Part shown: positions 10,605 to 20,646 of the stretch, in pieces
How positions within the stretch are numbered: position 1 is the first letter of the stretch
Layout of the letters: every line of letters begins with the position of its first letter
Assembly (NCBI GenBank): GCA_032716605.1
Contig: CM064502.1
Span: 31,998,910-32,062,909, forward strand
Direction of reading: 5' to 3'
Length of the DNA stretch: 64,000 bases
DNA from: Paralithodes platypus
Lineage: Eukaryota > Arthropoda > Malacostraca > Decapoda > Lithodidae
Program-made: the position numbers and the translations under genes
Notes under the pieces: model-generated
What the model was told of the DNA's origin: nothing
Seen by the model: only the letters and a program-made list of their open reading frames with translations
The model's database searches: none

Positions 10605-11032
10605 TTAAGCAGCATCAGACTTTCTTCAGAAGATTCCTGCTCGATGCTTTAGGACTTTCGTTCACTTTCTTTAATATAGGAGTGACAGTTTATTATTGTT
10701 TAGAGTAACTTTAATTATACCTTCTTCTTATTTGCATTAAATCATTCCAGTGATTTAATTAAGATCTCTATCTTTTCCTTGTATACATTATTAACGTAAT
10801 TGTATGTTGTTGTGATCAGGCTGTATCAGAGATCATCAGCCTGTAGTAGTAGTGCATTATACCGAGTTATAGGATACCCCGCTATCGCAGATTTAACTGG
10901 AGGGTATAGGTGTTTTTTGTGCGCCGGCATTATAAGTTCGAGGGTTGAATCTAGTGTTACCGTTGTGGCTGTGTGCCTTTCTAGTCCAATGATTAAGAGC
11001 CCTTGTTGTATACGAGTCCCGGTCGTAACAAA

Positions 11033-11040
11033 TGGCGACC
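11033..11040 (+). promoter_or_regulatory. Primer binding site of element A
   Basis: TGGCGACC starts two bases after the LTR end. It is complementary to a tRNA 3' end of the form GGTCGCCA, as in tRNA-Arg(UCG), the primer known for Drosophila 412/mdg1. Only the first eight bases fit that tRNA. The following 'ttgcttaggattttgtgaac' is nevertheless conserved with element B. Confidence 0.6.
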
Positions 11041-11255
11041 TTGCTTAGGATTTTGTGAACTTAGAGAAATATTGCAGGAGTGTTGTGGTCATTTGTTTTT
11101 GTTTAAAGGAATATAGTGGATACAGATTTTTTTTTGGCAAGTAGTATCACACTTAAGAGTCTTCAAGCATTTTGAGTGAATAGTGCTACATAAGAGTTTA
11201 GGTATTTTTTTTTTTTTTTTTTTTTTATAAACGTTGAGAATTTTCGGTGGACACA

Positions 11256-12454
11256 ATGTCGGACGACGGATCAGTGTACAGTGAGGACACAGTACGGGAA
11301 ACAGACGCTGAGGTGCAGCAGCGGGGTTTGTACGAAGGCATTAGATTTATAACTAGTGAGGAGGATGCAAGGAAGTTTCTGGAGATGCCTATTAATGTTG
11401 ACCGGGTGTCGGGGATTGATCGGTATGGTCTCCAGTGTTTGGCCACGGTCATGGGTCATGTGGGCACTAGCAGCATGACGAGAGGTAACCTGGTGGCCTG
11501 TGTGCTCGGCGGGGTGCGTGGCGCTTCGGGTGGAGCGGGAGCTGGGGCACCTTCGGCCCAGCCCCCATTCCACTCGACTCCTACCATGGCGCCCCCTCGG
11601 GCTCCGGAGCCGGGTACGTTCCCGCAGGCCGATAGTCACTGGCAGCGTGGTTTGCACTTGGGTGAGTCTCCAATTGTTGCATCTCCTCCTCCTCAAGGTT
11701 TAACTGCAGATATGCTCTTCCAGCTTGAGATGGCAAAAATGCAGGCTGCGCAACGAAAGCATGAATGTGAGCAGCAGATTGAGATGGCTAGGATCCAGGC
11801 TGAGGAGAGAAAGGTTAGGTACTGTGCAGACATAGATCTTGAGAAGTCTAGGGTGGAGTCGATAGGGCAGCGTCTCGGTTCTGGGAATCGAGGTCTTGAA
11901 CAGTCTTTATCGCACCTGCTCAAGTTGGTCCCTGTATTTGATGAGTCGGGTGTTACTGAATCTTTCATGCGTTTTGAGAAGAAGTGCCGGGAGCACCAAT
12001 GGCCCGAGGTAAAGTGGGCAGCCCTTGTTTCCTCTAGGTTGGTTGGCAAAGGACTCAAGGCATATGATGCGTTGCCCTTGGAGTCTTGCATCGATTATGA
12101 GGTATTGAAGGAGGCTGTCCTGCGGGCATATGAGTTACAACCAGAGACATACAGATTGAAGTTCCGGGGTGTAACGAAGGGTCGTGAGTGCACCTTTCTT
12201 GAGCATGCCCGGGATCTGTCTGATGCATTTAGAAACTGGCTGCGTTCTGAGAAGGCATCGACGTTTGAGGAGTTGAAACAGCTAATGCTTCTAGAAAAAA
12301 AATTCAAGTGTACGGGCGGCGATCTGGCGTTGAATCTTAAAGAAAAGAACCCGAAAACTCTTAAGGAGGCAGCTGAGATGGCTGACCTTCGGTTATCTTT
12401 GATTCGTGGGTGCGGTCTTGCACAGAGAAGTGATGCAGGCAATAATGAGCGTAA
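11256..12454 (+). pseudogene. gag of element A, truncated
   Basis: The frame opens with ATG at 11256 (MSDDGSVYSED..) and encodes about 400 residues of Gag. In order: an acidic N-terminus; a conserved 'EEDARKF' and 'GLQCLATVMGH' block; a proline-rich linker with 'HSTPT'; a charged coiled coil (about residues 150-205, 'QLEMAKMQAAQRKHECEQQ'); and a capsid region from 'LLKLVPVF' to 'EAAEMADLRLSLIRGC'. The second half of the capsid ('NWLRSEK..EELKQLMLLEKKF') resembles a SCAN domain. The frame runs directly into a SINE at 12455, so the CCHC knuckle and everything after it are lost. It is colinear with gag of elements B and C. Confidence 0.85.
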
Positions 12455-12760
12455 CCTGGTGAGTTATCTGCTCAACAGGTGGCGTTGTGTGTGTGTAAGT
12501 GTGAGAGTCCGAGTGTAGGGGGTGAGACAGTGAAGCACGGGAACGAGGTGGCTTCAGAGATGGGGTCATTTCGGGCCATGAGTGAGCACCGTGCCTCATG
12601 TGAAGGCAAGATGGCAGGTGCTCGTTTTACTCTACGTGCTTCACATGTCTCACTCCCTAGACTGGAACAAGACCTCACGGGCTTCACTGTTCATTGTAAA
12701 GCGGTGAATGTTAAGGCTCTCAGCCTATGCCCGAGAGGAAGTAAGTTGGAATATAGAAAT
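12455..12760 (+). mobile_element. tRNA-derived SINE, family S1, at a deletion junction
   Basis: Head 'tggtgagttatctgctcaac', A/B box-like segments ('gctcaacaggtgg', 'gagagtccgagtg'), then the S1 body and 'ttggaatatagaaata'. There is no poly(A). Upstream is gag of element A and immediately downstream is LTR sequence, so several kilobases are missing exactly at the SINE's 3' end. Confidence 0.85.
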
Positions 12761-13071
12761 ATATTGTTGGAGATAATACTATTGTGCATTTATCGATATT
12801 GCCAGTTTAACACTGTATGTCCTTACACTTGTCATATTCCTGCTTTATATAACAGTTCAAAATCCGATTCGATCATCTTAAGCAGCATCAGACATTCTTC
12901 AGAAGATTTCTGCTCGATGCTTTAGGACTTTCGTTCACTTTCTTTAATATAGGAATGACAGTTTATTATTGTTTAGAGTAACTTTAATTATACTTTTTTT
13001 TTTTTTTTTTTTTTTAAGAGACAATGAACGGAGGAAGGAAAAACACAGATAAAACAAAAAGGTCCATGTGC

Positions 13072-14475
13072 CTAAAGGCATCCTCCATTCATAAAATGTT
13101 TGTAACAACTGGATTTAAACATTTGTTGATTGTAAGTTTGTGGAAAGCAATTCGAGGGAAGTGAATTCCAAAGAGTAGTAGCTCTGGGGATAAATGAATT
13201 CTGATAAGCAGAAGTTCTGCATTGTGGAGGAGAAAGTGTAAATTCATGGGCGCTCTCAGCTGCCCTAGTTCTACGGGGAAAGATGTGGAGAGGCGGCACA
13301 ATTGAAGCAAGTTCCTCGGAACAATTGCTGTGAAAATATCTGTAGAATAATGCAAGGGATGCAACGTTTCTTCGTATGGCTAATGTAGGAAGGTCCTGTG
13401 TGATTGCAGGGTTATTGATTAATCTAATAGCTTTATTTTGAATTTTGTCCAACTGCCTCAATGCAACCACTCCACTTCCACCCCACAGAGGTGAACAGTA
13501 ATCCATCTGAGAGCGCACATGACTTTTATATATTACGGCCAACTGCTCGTCAGTGAAGAATTCTCGAACTCTGTACAGGAGTCCCAGTTTTTTAGAGACA
13601 TTCTTAGCAATGCTTCTAACATAATGTGTCCAGCTCAAGTTAGTAGTTAATGTTACACCGAGAATGTCAATACTAGGGGAAGTGGGAATATTTACATCAT
13701 TAAAAAATATATGGGAGTCAGTGAGATTCTGTCGGTTAGAAAATTGAATGTACTTGGTTTTCTGTGCATTAAAGGAAACTAGATTCTCTTGTCCCCATTC
13801 ATTAATTCTAGAAAGGTCCTGGTTCAGAGAAATTGCAGTGTTTATTTTTGAATTTATAAGATCGGGTTGGGTGAAAGAATTGGTAAATGTGAAGGAACTG
13901 TGGAGTGTTGAGTCATCTGCGTAGGAATGTATTGGATTATGAGTGGTAGATATGAAATCATTGATATGAATGAGGAACAGAGTTGGGGCTAAAACTGATC
14001 CCTGGGGAACACCAGCATTTATTGAGTGAAATTGAGAATAAAGGCCATCTACCATTACACGTATTTTTCTGTTATGAAGATAAGAAGAAATTAGTGGAAC
14101 TAATGATGCAAGGCCGTAGTGTGACATCTTCGACAATAAGGATTGATGCCAGACTCTATCAAATGCCTTTGATATATCCAATGCTATTGTATGTGTTTCA
14201 CCATGTTGGTCTGTAGCTTGGTTGATTTGATGCGTAAGAAGGCAAAGAATGTCTGCAGTTGATCGACATCGTCTAAAACCATATTGCCTATCACTGATTA
14301 ATTTATTATTCTCCAGATGCTTAATTATGTGATTATTTAATATAATTTCAAAAACTTTGCCAAGAGTGGAAGTTATAGCTATTGGTCTGTAGTTTGATGG
14401 ATCTGAAGAGGCACCTTTTTTAGGAACTGGATGGATGTTTGCTTCTTTCCAGGGTACTGGGAAGCATGAGACACA
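13072..14475 (-). pseudogene. Reverse transcriptase half of LINE E
   Basis: The frame has no stop from about 14475 down to 13072 but lacks an upstream ATG, because a one-base frameshift near 14470 separates it from the endonuclease half. RT signatures appear in order: 'NYRPIAITS', 'YGFRRCRSTAD', 'ALDISKAFDRVWH' (first catalytic Asp), '[14 protein letters not shown]', and 'SYADDSTLH' (the catalytic YADD pair). The C-terminus has 'MDYCSPLWGGSG', 'RQLDKIQNKAIRLI' and 'TTLWNSLPSNCF'. The catalytic residues are intact. Family members use the nicked target DNA to prime reverse transcription. The single frameshift makes this copy inactive in cis. Confidence 0.85.
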
Positions 14476-15511
14476 GACGGAAAAATTTTGCCAATACAGG
14501 AGCGAGCACCAAGGAGCAATTCTTAAGTACTATCGGAGGAATTTCATCTGGACCAGGAGCCTTATCTACTGAGAGATTCTGCAAAATAGTTTTGACATGT
14601 CTGGTGTGGATCTTAAGTGAGGGAATTTCAGGTGAATTAAAATTAAGTACAGGGACATCTTGATTTATGTCATCTAAGGTTGAGTTGGTGGAGAAAATAT
14701 CTGCAAGAAGGTTAGCTTTACCTCGTGGGTCACTTACAAGATTGCCAGTCGGAGATTTTAATGGTGGAATGGATGAAGCAGTAGTGAAGTTGGATTTGAA
14801 TGAGTTAAGAGTAGACCAAAATATTTTGTTATCATTTGGATTATTTAGAAGTTTATTTGCCTGCTTATGGAGAAAGTTTGATTTAGTTAGGTTTAATACA
14901 GTTTTGGCATGATTTCTGTTGTTTCTAAAGTAATTAAAGGCTTCATGTGTTTTTGATCTTGTGTATGCATTGTAGGCTATTGCTTTTTGTTCAGTTACTC
15001 TAGCACAATTATGGTCAAACCATTTAGGTGAATTAGATCTTTTACTGTACTTTTGATGAGGAATAAAAGTTTCCATTCCAATTTTTACAAAATCTTGTAT
15101 GTGGCTCAAAGTGGAGTGTGCATCATTAGAAAAGAAAGAGGTCCAGGGAATATCAATAAAGAAACCTTGAAGACCCTCCCAGTCTGCCCTATCGTAATGC
15201 CATTTAGTCACCAAAACAGGTTCAGAGTGGGAAGGTGTGGTAGGTGATAGACAGGTGGCCTGTATCAGACAGCGATCAGAAGATCCAAGTGGGGACCTCA
15301 CTGTAACATCATAATTTTCTGAATTGGTTGTTAAAAATAAGTCCAGTAGGTGGGAATTATGATTAGGATTATCTGGTACACGGGTTGGTTGGTTGACTAG
15401 TTGAATGAGATTAAATGAGTCTGCAAATAGCTCACATTCAAGACCAGCATCATCAGTCCTGGCTGAATGAGTGAGCCATTCAACATTATGGACATTAAAA
15501 TCACCCAACAC
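14420..15511 (-). pseudogene. Endonuclease C-terminus and RT N-terminus of LINE E
   Basis: The 363-residue frame starts inside the APE endonuclease: 'LGDFNVHN' carries the metal-binding Asp/Asn, then 'SHLLDLFLTT', then 'LGSSDRCLI' (the SDH-like catalytic box, here SDR). It continues through a basic linker ('WFDHNCARVTEQKAIAYN') to 'VDKAPGPDEIPPIVLKN', the entry of the RT domain. It ends at a stop created by the frameshift near 14470. His is replaced by Arg in the S-D-H motif, so endonuclease activity is doubtful. The N-terminal endonuclease and ORF1 are absent through 5' truncation. Confidence 0.8.
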
Positions 15512-15893
15512 AGTGATTTCAGAAGAAGCATTTAAGTTGAGGACACCGAGTTGTGAGGACAGAGAATCAAAAAGGCTTTGCTTCTTCTTGTTTGCATTAA
15601 ATCATTCCAGTGATTTAATTAAGATCTCTATCTTTTCCTTGTATACATTATTAACGTAATTGTATGTTGTTGTGACCAGGCTGTAGCAGAGATCATCAGC
15701 CTGTAGTAGTAGTGCATTTATACCGAGTTATAGGATACCCCGCTATCGCAGATTTAACTCTGGAGGGTATAGGTGTTTTTTGTGCGCCGGCATTATAAGT
15801 TCGAGGGATGGATCTAGTGTTACCGTTGTGGCTGTGTGCCTTTCTAGTCCAATGATTAAGAGCCCTTGTTTTATACGAGTCCCGGTCGTAACC

Positions 15894-15957
15894 GTTGGTA
15901 CATTATGGCGTGGGATTGGTACGTTATGGCGCGGGGTCGGTGCATTATGGCGGGTGG
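15894..15957 (+). repeat. Distal units of the 21-bp minisatellite
   Basis: Three units ('ttggtacattatggcgtggga', then two diverged ones) follow the end of element A. They continue the array interrupted at 7148. Next to them, 15958-15986 resembles the reversed outer end of a family 2 miniature element ('cagaaaaccaacctttccct'). Confidence 0.85.
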
Positions 15958-16287
15958 GGGGGTCAGAAAACCAACCTTTCCCTCTTAGGGGACTAGAATA
16001 AGTTACAAAAAGTTGTCGTTAGGTAATAACCCCTTCACCACCATTACTTAATTGTCATCATGTTCTGGTTGTCAACAACAAACTAATAAATACTTTGTTA
16101 ATTCAGCAGAATAAATCATTATTATTTCTTGTCTGGTTTTAGTTAGATCCGGGGTTCACCCAAATGTTGGTTTCCTGTGAAATTCAAAACAACTTTTATT
16201 TTAACATTGATTGTAATGTTTTATCAAATTGGTCAGTTTTGAGGAAAGTTTGACTAACTACTGTTTGATGATATTTATCATTGTTAA

Positions 16288-16493
16288 CCCCTTCTGTACC
16301 GGCGACGTCTTTGTAATTTTATTTTAGCTATATTTAGACGATTTTGAGCAGTTTAAGAAGAATCTGTGGCAGTTAAAAGGGATAAGGGAGATAGTTCGAA
16401 GCCTGTTCATTGCCGGAGGCCCTTTTTAACTGAATACAATCGTCTAATAGTAGTCCGAATAAAGTTAAAAGGACATCACCGGTGCTGAACGGG
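16288..16493 (+). mobile_element. TTAA hairpin element, family 1 (copy c, complete)
   Basis: 206 bp between TTAA (16284-16287) and TTAA (16494-16497). Ends: 'ccccttctgtaccggcgacg' and 'catcaccggtgctgaacggg'. Subterminal blocks 'tagacgatttt' and 'aatcgtcta' are inverted, so the whole element can fold into one stem. Confidence 0.85.
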
Positions 16494-16550
16494 TTAATAT
16501 AGACCGATTGATTGCCAAGGGTGCCTCATTTATTGTTTTATATTGGATAA

Positions 16551-16755
16551 CCCTTCAGTACCAGTGTCGTCCTTTTAACTTTATCTGGCTATTATTAGAT
16601 GATTTCATTCAATTAATGTTGTCCTCCAGTAACTTAACAGGCTTCGACCTATCTCACTTGACCCTTATTACTACCACATACCCTTCTTAAACTGCACATA
16701 ATCGTCTAAATATAGGTAGACCAAAATGATATAGACATCTCCGGTACAGATGGAG
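16551..16755 (-). mobile_element. TTAA hairpin element, family 1 (copy d)
   Basis: Second complete copy, opposite orientation, only about 50 bp from copy c. Left flank ATAA (a mutated TTAA), right flank TTAA (16756-16759). Ends 'cccttcagtaccagtgtcg' and 'catctccggtacagatgg'. Confidence 0.8.
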
Positions 16756-17070
16756 TTAATGTTTCGACACACCATCAACAAACTCCCGTAAATAAACAGG
16801 AGGAGCATAGTAATTTACATCGCCTCAATTTAGAAACTTGAGGGATAACCATTTATTATCATTATGAAGATAACTTTGATTACTTTTCCCTCGGTTATGT
16901 AAAATACGTCGTTTATCATGGATGGAAAATATTTCAATTATGAGAGTAGATATGTACAGTATATACTGTATATAATTCAAGTTTATCATTTCTGCACATC
17001 ATGGAGCAACAAATATAATATGCATGCCCGTATACACTTAGCGATATTACGTTAGAAAACAATCCATTAA

Positions 17071-17428
17071 GGGGGTATGGGTTTTTTCTTCTGGCTCCCC
17101 TTCTCACTCATGTTTAGCCCCACTAGTTTCAAATTTAAGACGTGCGCCTCATTAGTTTGCTGATATCAAGACCTTTCGCCCTTTTTTTCATTTGTACCGT
17201 TCGTACCATTTAGGTGTCGATTTTTTTACTGGCGAGTAACAGCGAGACTGTAATTTAGGAGCCGGGACATTTGTATCCAGAACAAATTACAAACTTATCT
17301 AGAAAGGGGATTTTAGGGATATTTGTTAAGCTTGATGGAGGTGTAGCGAGGTGTAGCGAGGGAAAAAAATAACAAAATAAAAATAAATAAATACATAAAC
17401 CGACCAATTAATATACCCTTCTCCCTCT
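17071..17428 (+). mobile_element. TTAA-flanked miniature element, family 2 (copy e)
   Basis: TTAA at 17067-17070 and 17429-17432. It starts 'gggggtatgggttttttct' and carries the phrases 'agccccactagtttcaa', 'tcgtaccatttaggtgtcg' and 'aagcttgatggaggtgtagcg'. The 'ccggccttcggccgg' hairpin is mostly lost. Confidence 0.7.
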
Positions 17429-17650
17429 TTAAATCTTAGCTAGGTAAAATATTATCTTATGTAAGGTATGAGCATAAAGAAGCGCTTATCACAGGCGGGA
17501 CTGAAGGTTCGTCACACTTAATTTGTTTTGTGAGATAAGAGAAACTGCAGCAGACTCGTGAACTATCACTTGTATGTTACACAAGATCCAACGATCCACC
17601 GACTATAACACCAACACCTCCACCTCTGTAGTGGGAGCCGAACCACCCTT
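17325..17650. repeat. Local duplication, proximal copy
   Basis: The right end of family 2 copy e plus about 210 bp of its flank ('cttagctaggta..gagataagagaaactgcagcag..aagatccaac') recurs at 17977-18290 in the same orientation at roughly 85% similarity by eye. This is a tandem-type duplication separated by about 330 bp. Confidence 0.75.
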
Positions 17651-17689
17651 GTTTATTGTATGTATTTATTGTTCTATGTTCATGAAGGG

Positions 17690-17830
17690 GACAAAAGGCA
17701 AAGCCGCCTGGAACAAGTGTTGAAAGAGTGATAGAGAGCCAAAATTCAGGTACATTAGAGGTAGCTTAGGTGTGCTGGAAACAAATGTGGTGTGCTTGTA
17801 AAGTGTAGTGAAATGATTAGGTGTTTGTGA
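17690..17830 (-). pseudogene. 3' tail of LINE X family
   Basis: Reverse complement of the tail seen at 57080-57215 and 61205-61420: 'cctttttgtcccc' with 'cactctttcaac' and the 'caccacatttgtttccagcacacc' upstream part. It is non-coding apart from a few codons. Confidence 0.65.
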
Positions 17831-17976
17831 GATTTATCTGGATTACTCTCTGTGTATGTGAGGCACAAATAGAAACGGTGGGTGATGCTAGGCAAATGAA
17901 ACAAGAGCTCCAGCAACTCCTTATCATATGCCTATGTGGCCTCCTCGGGGTACTGCCCTGCTCGATTGGTGGATAT

Positions 17977-18290
17977 TTTTAAGCTAGATGGAGTTCTAGA
18001 TAGGAACAAATAGATAAGTAGATAAACCAACCAATAAATAAACCCTTCCTCCCCTTAAATCTTAGCTAGGTAATACATTTTCGTATGTAAGGAATGAGCA
18101 TAAGAAGCGCTTAGCACAGGCGGGACTGAGTTTAGCTCGGTCATACTCAATTTGTGTCTGTGAGATAAGAGAGACTGCAGCAGCCTCGCGAACCACCACT
18201 TGTATGTTGTACAAGATCCAACGCTCCACCGAGTAAACGCCACATCTCCACCTTTGTAGTGTGACTGTGTGAAACCTAATCCCCCCATGA
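17977..18290. repeat. Local duplication, distal copy
   Basis: It matches 17325-17650, including the TTAA boundary ('cctccccttaaatcttagctagg'). It has diverged by scattered substitutions and small gaps. Confidence 0.75.
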
Positions 18291-18660
18291 TAGCCAGAGT
18301 ATCCGCACCTCCGCTAAACCGGTGATGGAGATAGTTATCATACAGAGTGCCCTGTGGTATCAGATGGACAGTGAGATAGTGTTCGGTGAGGGTGGTGAGG
18401 TGATCATAGCTATGTTAAAGGCGGCGGGTGAGTGTCTGGCCACACCACCACCAGCAGCCTTTATAGCGCCAGATGGGAACCAGTCCAGATAAGCCAAACG
18501 CGAGCAGCCCACTCCACCTCCACCCCACAGTTCCTCTTCCTGTTAGAGTTCATGATAGTAGGTTTTAAGTGGTAAAGTGGTGGATGGTGTGTGGAGCGTG
18601 AGAGAGGAGCGAACGGGGAGGTGGAGTGGTCAGTGATGTTTGGTCTGGTTATTAAGCTGA
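18291..18660. other. Unannotated spacer
   Basis: GC content is moderately higher than the surroundings. I see no long frame and no repeat shared with the rest of the window. Confidence 0.4.
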
Positions 18661-18667
18661 GAGTTAA

Positions 18668-18866
18668 ACCCCTTCTGTACCAGCGACGTCTATTTCATAT
18701 TCTGAGCTGTATTTAGACGATTTTGTGCAGTTTAATAATGATTTTTGGTAATAAAATGGATTAATTAAGATTGTTCGCAGCCTTAATTGCTGGACCCTTC
18801 TTAAGCTCAATAAAATGGTATATTAGTAGCCAATATAATGAAAGGACGGACCTAATTCTGATAGGG
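18668..18866 (+). mobile_element. TTAA hairpin element, family 1 (copy e)
   Basis: TTAA at 18664-18667 and 18867-18870. Ends 'ccccttctgtaccagcgacg' and 'ctaattctgataggg'. It has the internal 'tttagacgattttgtgcagttta' block. Confidence 0.8.
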
Positions 18867-19005
18867 TTAAAGAGAGGAAGGGAGGAGTTAGGAGACAGGA
18901 CCAGTCAAGCTACACAAAGATAACATCGTAAACTCTATCCCTTTTGTTCATCCCGACTGATTGTTGCAGCTTACAAGGCTATCTGTGTTTACATATTAAG
19001 GGGAA

Positions 19006-19040
19006 GGTGTGTGTGTGTGTGGGGGTGGGGGGGGGGGGAG
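19006..19040 (+). repeat. (GT)n followed by a G-run
   Basis: 'gtgtgtgtgtgtgtgtggggg' then 'tggggggggggggag'. Simple sequence. Confidence 0.9.
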
Positions 19041-19831
19041 GCTAAACGGGAGAAAGAAAGGAGTCCAGAAAAAAACAACTATACTTCCTTAAGGGGGATA
19101 GCTAGATAATATGGACTTGGCTCAGGTATGATAGACAAATATAATATTTTACACGCCGCATTATCTGCTTCGAAAAGGCGGGTTTTTTTTGTGTACATGA
19201 ACATTATTGAATACACTTTCAACTGTATCATTGGGGGCAATCTAAGGGATGAAGGTATTTCAGGAACTCAAAAATTGAGAGATAATAAAATATTTAAATA
19301 CTATCAATACTATGACTATAATTATGTATGCTCTCCTTAAACACTACACTGTTTATTTTCAGCAGACGATAAATTGAATCCCTTAGCAGCTAATTGCTCT
19401 ATAATTAATTTAAACAAATATGAAACAATGATGTCTCTGTACCATAATTAAACACAAGTTATGATGGGAAGTTTTCAATTTTCCGTCAGTTGAAAAGACA
19501 GACTATAGACAGATGATGAACAGGGCCTGAATGTAGATTAGACAGTGATAAGTTTACCCTGGGGAGAGTTCATGTCCCTAATGTGGTAGAGTAAATTGAG
19601 GCACAAATCACAAGGAAAACCTCTCACAAAAACAAGTTCGACTCAACTAGTGAACTCTGAAATTCTCTCCCTCAATCAATCTTTCCTTCATCCTATAACT
19701 TAGACCAGCATTTCCCAACCTGGGGGAAATTTACCCCTGGGGGGAAATTTGAAGCTACCAGGGGGGAAATAATTACATGATTACACTGCCTACTACTACA
19801 AAATCTCGGAGATGGATTTTCTCATGACCGA

Positions 19832-19857
19832 GAGAGAGAGAGAGAGAGAGAGAGTAT
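19832..19857. repeat. (GA)n microsatellite
   Basis: Thirteen or so GA units between 'catgacc' and 'tatgcc', inside the hAT left arm. Confidence 0.9.
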
Positions 19858-20244
19858 GCCTGTTGTAGATGGGCGGCGCCGTATCTACCAGGTTCGGTTC
19901 ACGTTCAAACATCAGCTCTGAGGGGAGGGTGGGGTGGGGGTACAGGGGTACTCTCACAGGCTCACAGCGTTATGCTGGGGTCACACATTCACGTATATGC
20001 TCCCGTATGCTCCCGTACGAAGGTTTATTGGTAGTTGGCAACCGAATACGTAAAACGTAAGGGCTTAGTACGCAAAACGTAAATTAAATTGTGTCTAGTC
20101 GAGGGGGTTGGTACGCATGGCGGGAGTAGCCACGCTGGTCTGGGAGGTGGTGGGTGCGGCCAAGGCCGCCCGGTATGTTTTGGATTTCGAATCAGATACG
20201 TGGCTCGCACTCACGTATGTCAAAAGTCGGGAAATCATACGTCT

Positions 20245-20306
20245 GACCGGGCTAGCTGCTACGTCTTACGGGGGCAGCCCCGTAAGACGGAGCAGCTAGC
20301 CCGGTC
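20245..20306. repeat. Near-perfect inverted repeat (hairpin)
   Basis: Arms 'gaccgggctagctgct' and 'agcagctagcccggtc' continue inward through 'cttacgggg'/'ccccgtaag' to a 3-base loop 'cag'. The stem is nearly 29 bp with about one unpaired base. It sits between the left TIR region and the TATA box of the Harbinger-like element. Confidence 0.85.
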
Positions 20307-20432
20307 AAACGTAAGCTTCTCCCCCCAATCGTACAATATTCCCGTAAACGGGAAAGTGAATGTTAGTCCGGGCGCATCTGGCAACATCGCCGCACTGCGT
20401 GTTGGCGGGAAGACGCGGCAACGTTGTACGGG

Positions 20433-20441
20433 GGGTATATA
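20433..20441 (+). promoter_or_regulatory. TATA box of the Harbinger-like element
   Basis: 'gtatataagg' lies about 210 bp before the ATG at 20647 and about 30 bp before 'cactcccgtcacacc'. It is the clearest core-promoter match inside the element. Activity is inferred. Confidence 0.4.
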
Positions 20442-20509
20442 AGGACCAGCGGGGGACACTCCCGTCACACCTCTCACCACACCGGAGCAGCAAACAACAA
20501 GCCAACCCT

Positions 20510-20646
20510 GCCACCTGCTTGCCACCCTCTGCACCCTGCCCTGCCCAGCTTGCCACCCTCTGCACCCTGCCCTGCCCTGCTTGCCACCCTCTGCACCCTG
20601 CCCTGGCTTGTCACCCTCTGCACCCTGCCCTGCCCTGCCCTGTACC
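20510..20646 (+). repeat. ~32-bp tandem repeat
   Basis: 'cttgccaccctctgcaccctg' plus a run of CCCTG recurs about four times with slight length changes. It forms the presumed leader between the TATA box and the ATG at 20647. Confidence 0.85.

Larger units (their letters stand above)
7149..11030 (+). repeat. 5' LTR of element A (interrupted)
   Basis: The LTR itself is about 1.8 kb (7149-8509 plus 10605-11030) and is split by a 2.1-kb TTAA-flanked insertion. Its start aligns with the LTR of element C through 'gctaggccactcgcta..cgccagggca' and 'ggctacag'. Its end, 'gtcccggtcgtaaca', aligns with both other elements. It starts TG and ends CA, as LTRs do. Confidence 0.85.
12995..15582 (-). mobile_element. 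Jockey-like LINE (family E), 5'-truncated
   Basis: The poly(A) tail shows as T at 12993-13015 and the element then reads leftward-to-rightward as its reverse complement. It enters at the C-terminal part of an APE-type endonuclease and runs through RT to a short 3' UTR ending 'ccgttcattgtctctt'. It interrupts the 3' LTR of element A between 'taattatac' and 'cttcttcttg'. A second, shorter copy of the same family is at 60159-60650. Confidence 0.9.
7149..15893 (+). mobile_element. Gmr1-like Gypsy LTR retrotransposon A, degraded and nested
   Basis: The element begins TGTAATGCC in the minisatellite and ends 'ggtcgtaacc' where the minisatellite resumes. The flanking four bases are GTTT and GTTG, a plausible mutated target duplication. 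It keeps a 5' LTR, a primer binding site and a truncated gag, then jumps straight to the middle of its 3' LTR. Protease, pol and the first ~1.2 kb of the 3' LTR are missing. Three younger insertions lie in it: a piggyBac-like element, a SINE at the deletion junction, and a LINE. LTR segments that can be compared differ at several per cent of sites, so it is older than element C. Confidence 0.85.
12764..15893 (+). repeat. Partial 3' LTR of element A, split by a LINE
   Basis: 12764-12994 matches the 5' LTR from about 8374 onward, without the piggyBac insertion. 15583-15893 matches 10721-11030. The first ~1.2 kb of the LTR is deleted. Small differences from the 5' LTR include a changed final base after 'gtcgtaac'. 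Confidence 0.85.
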
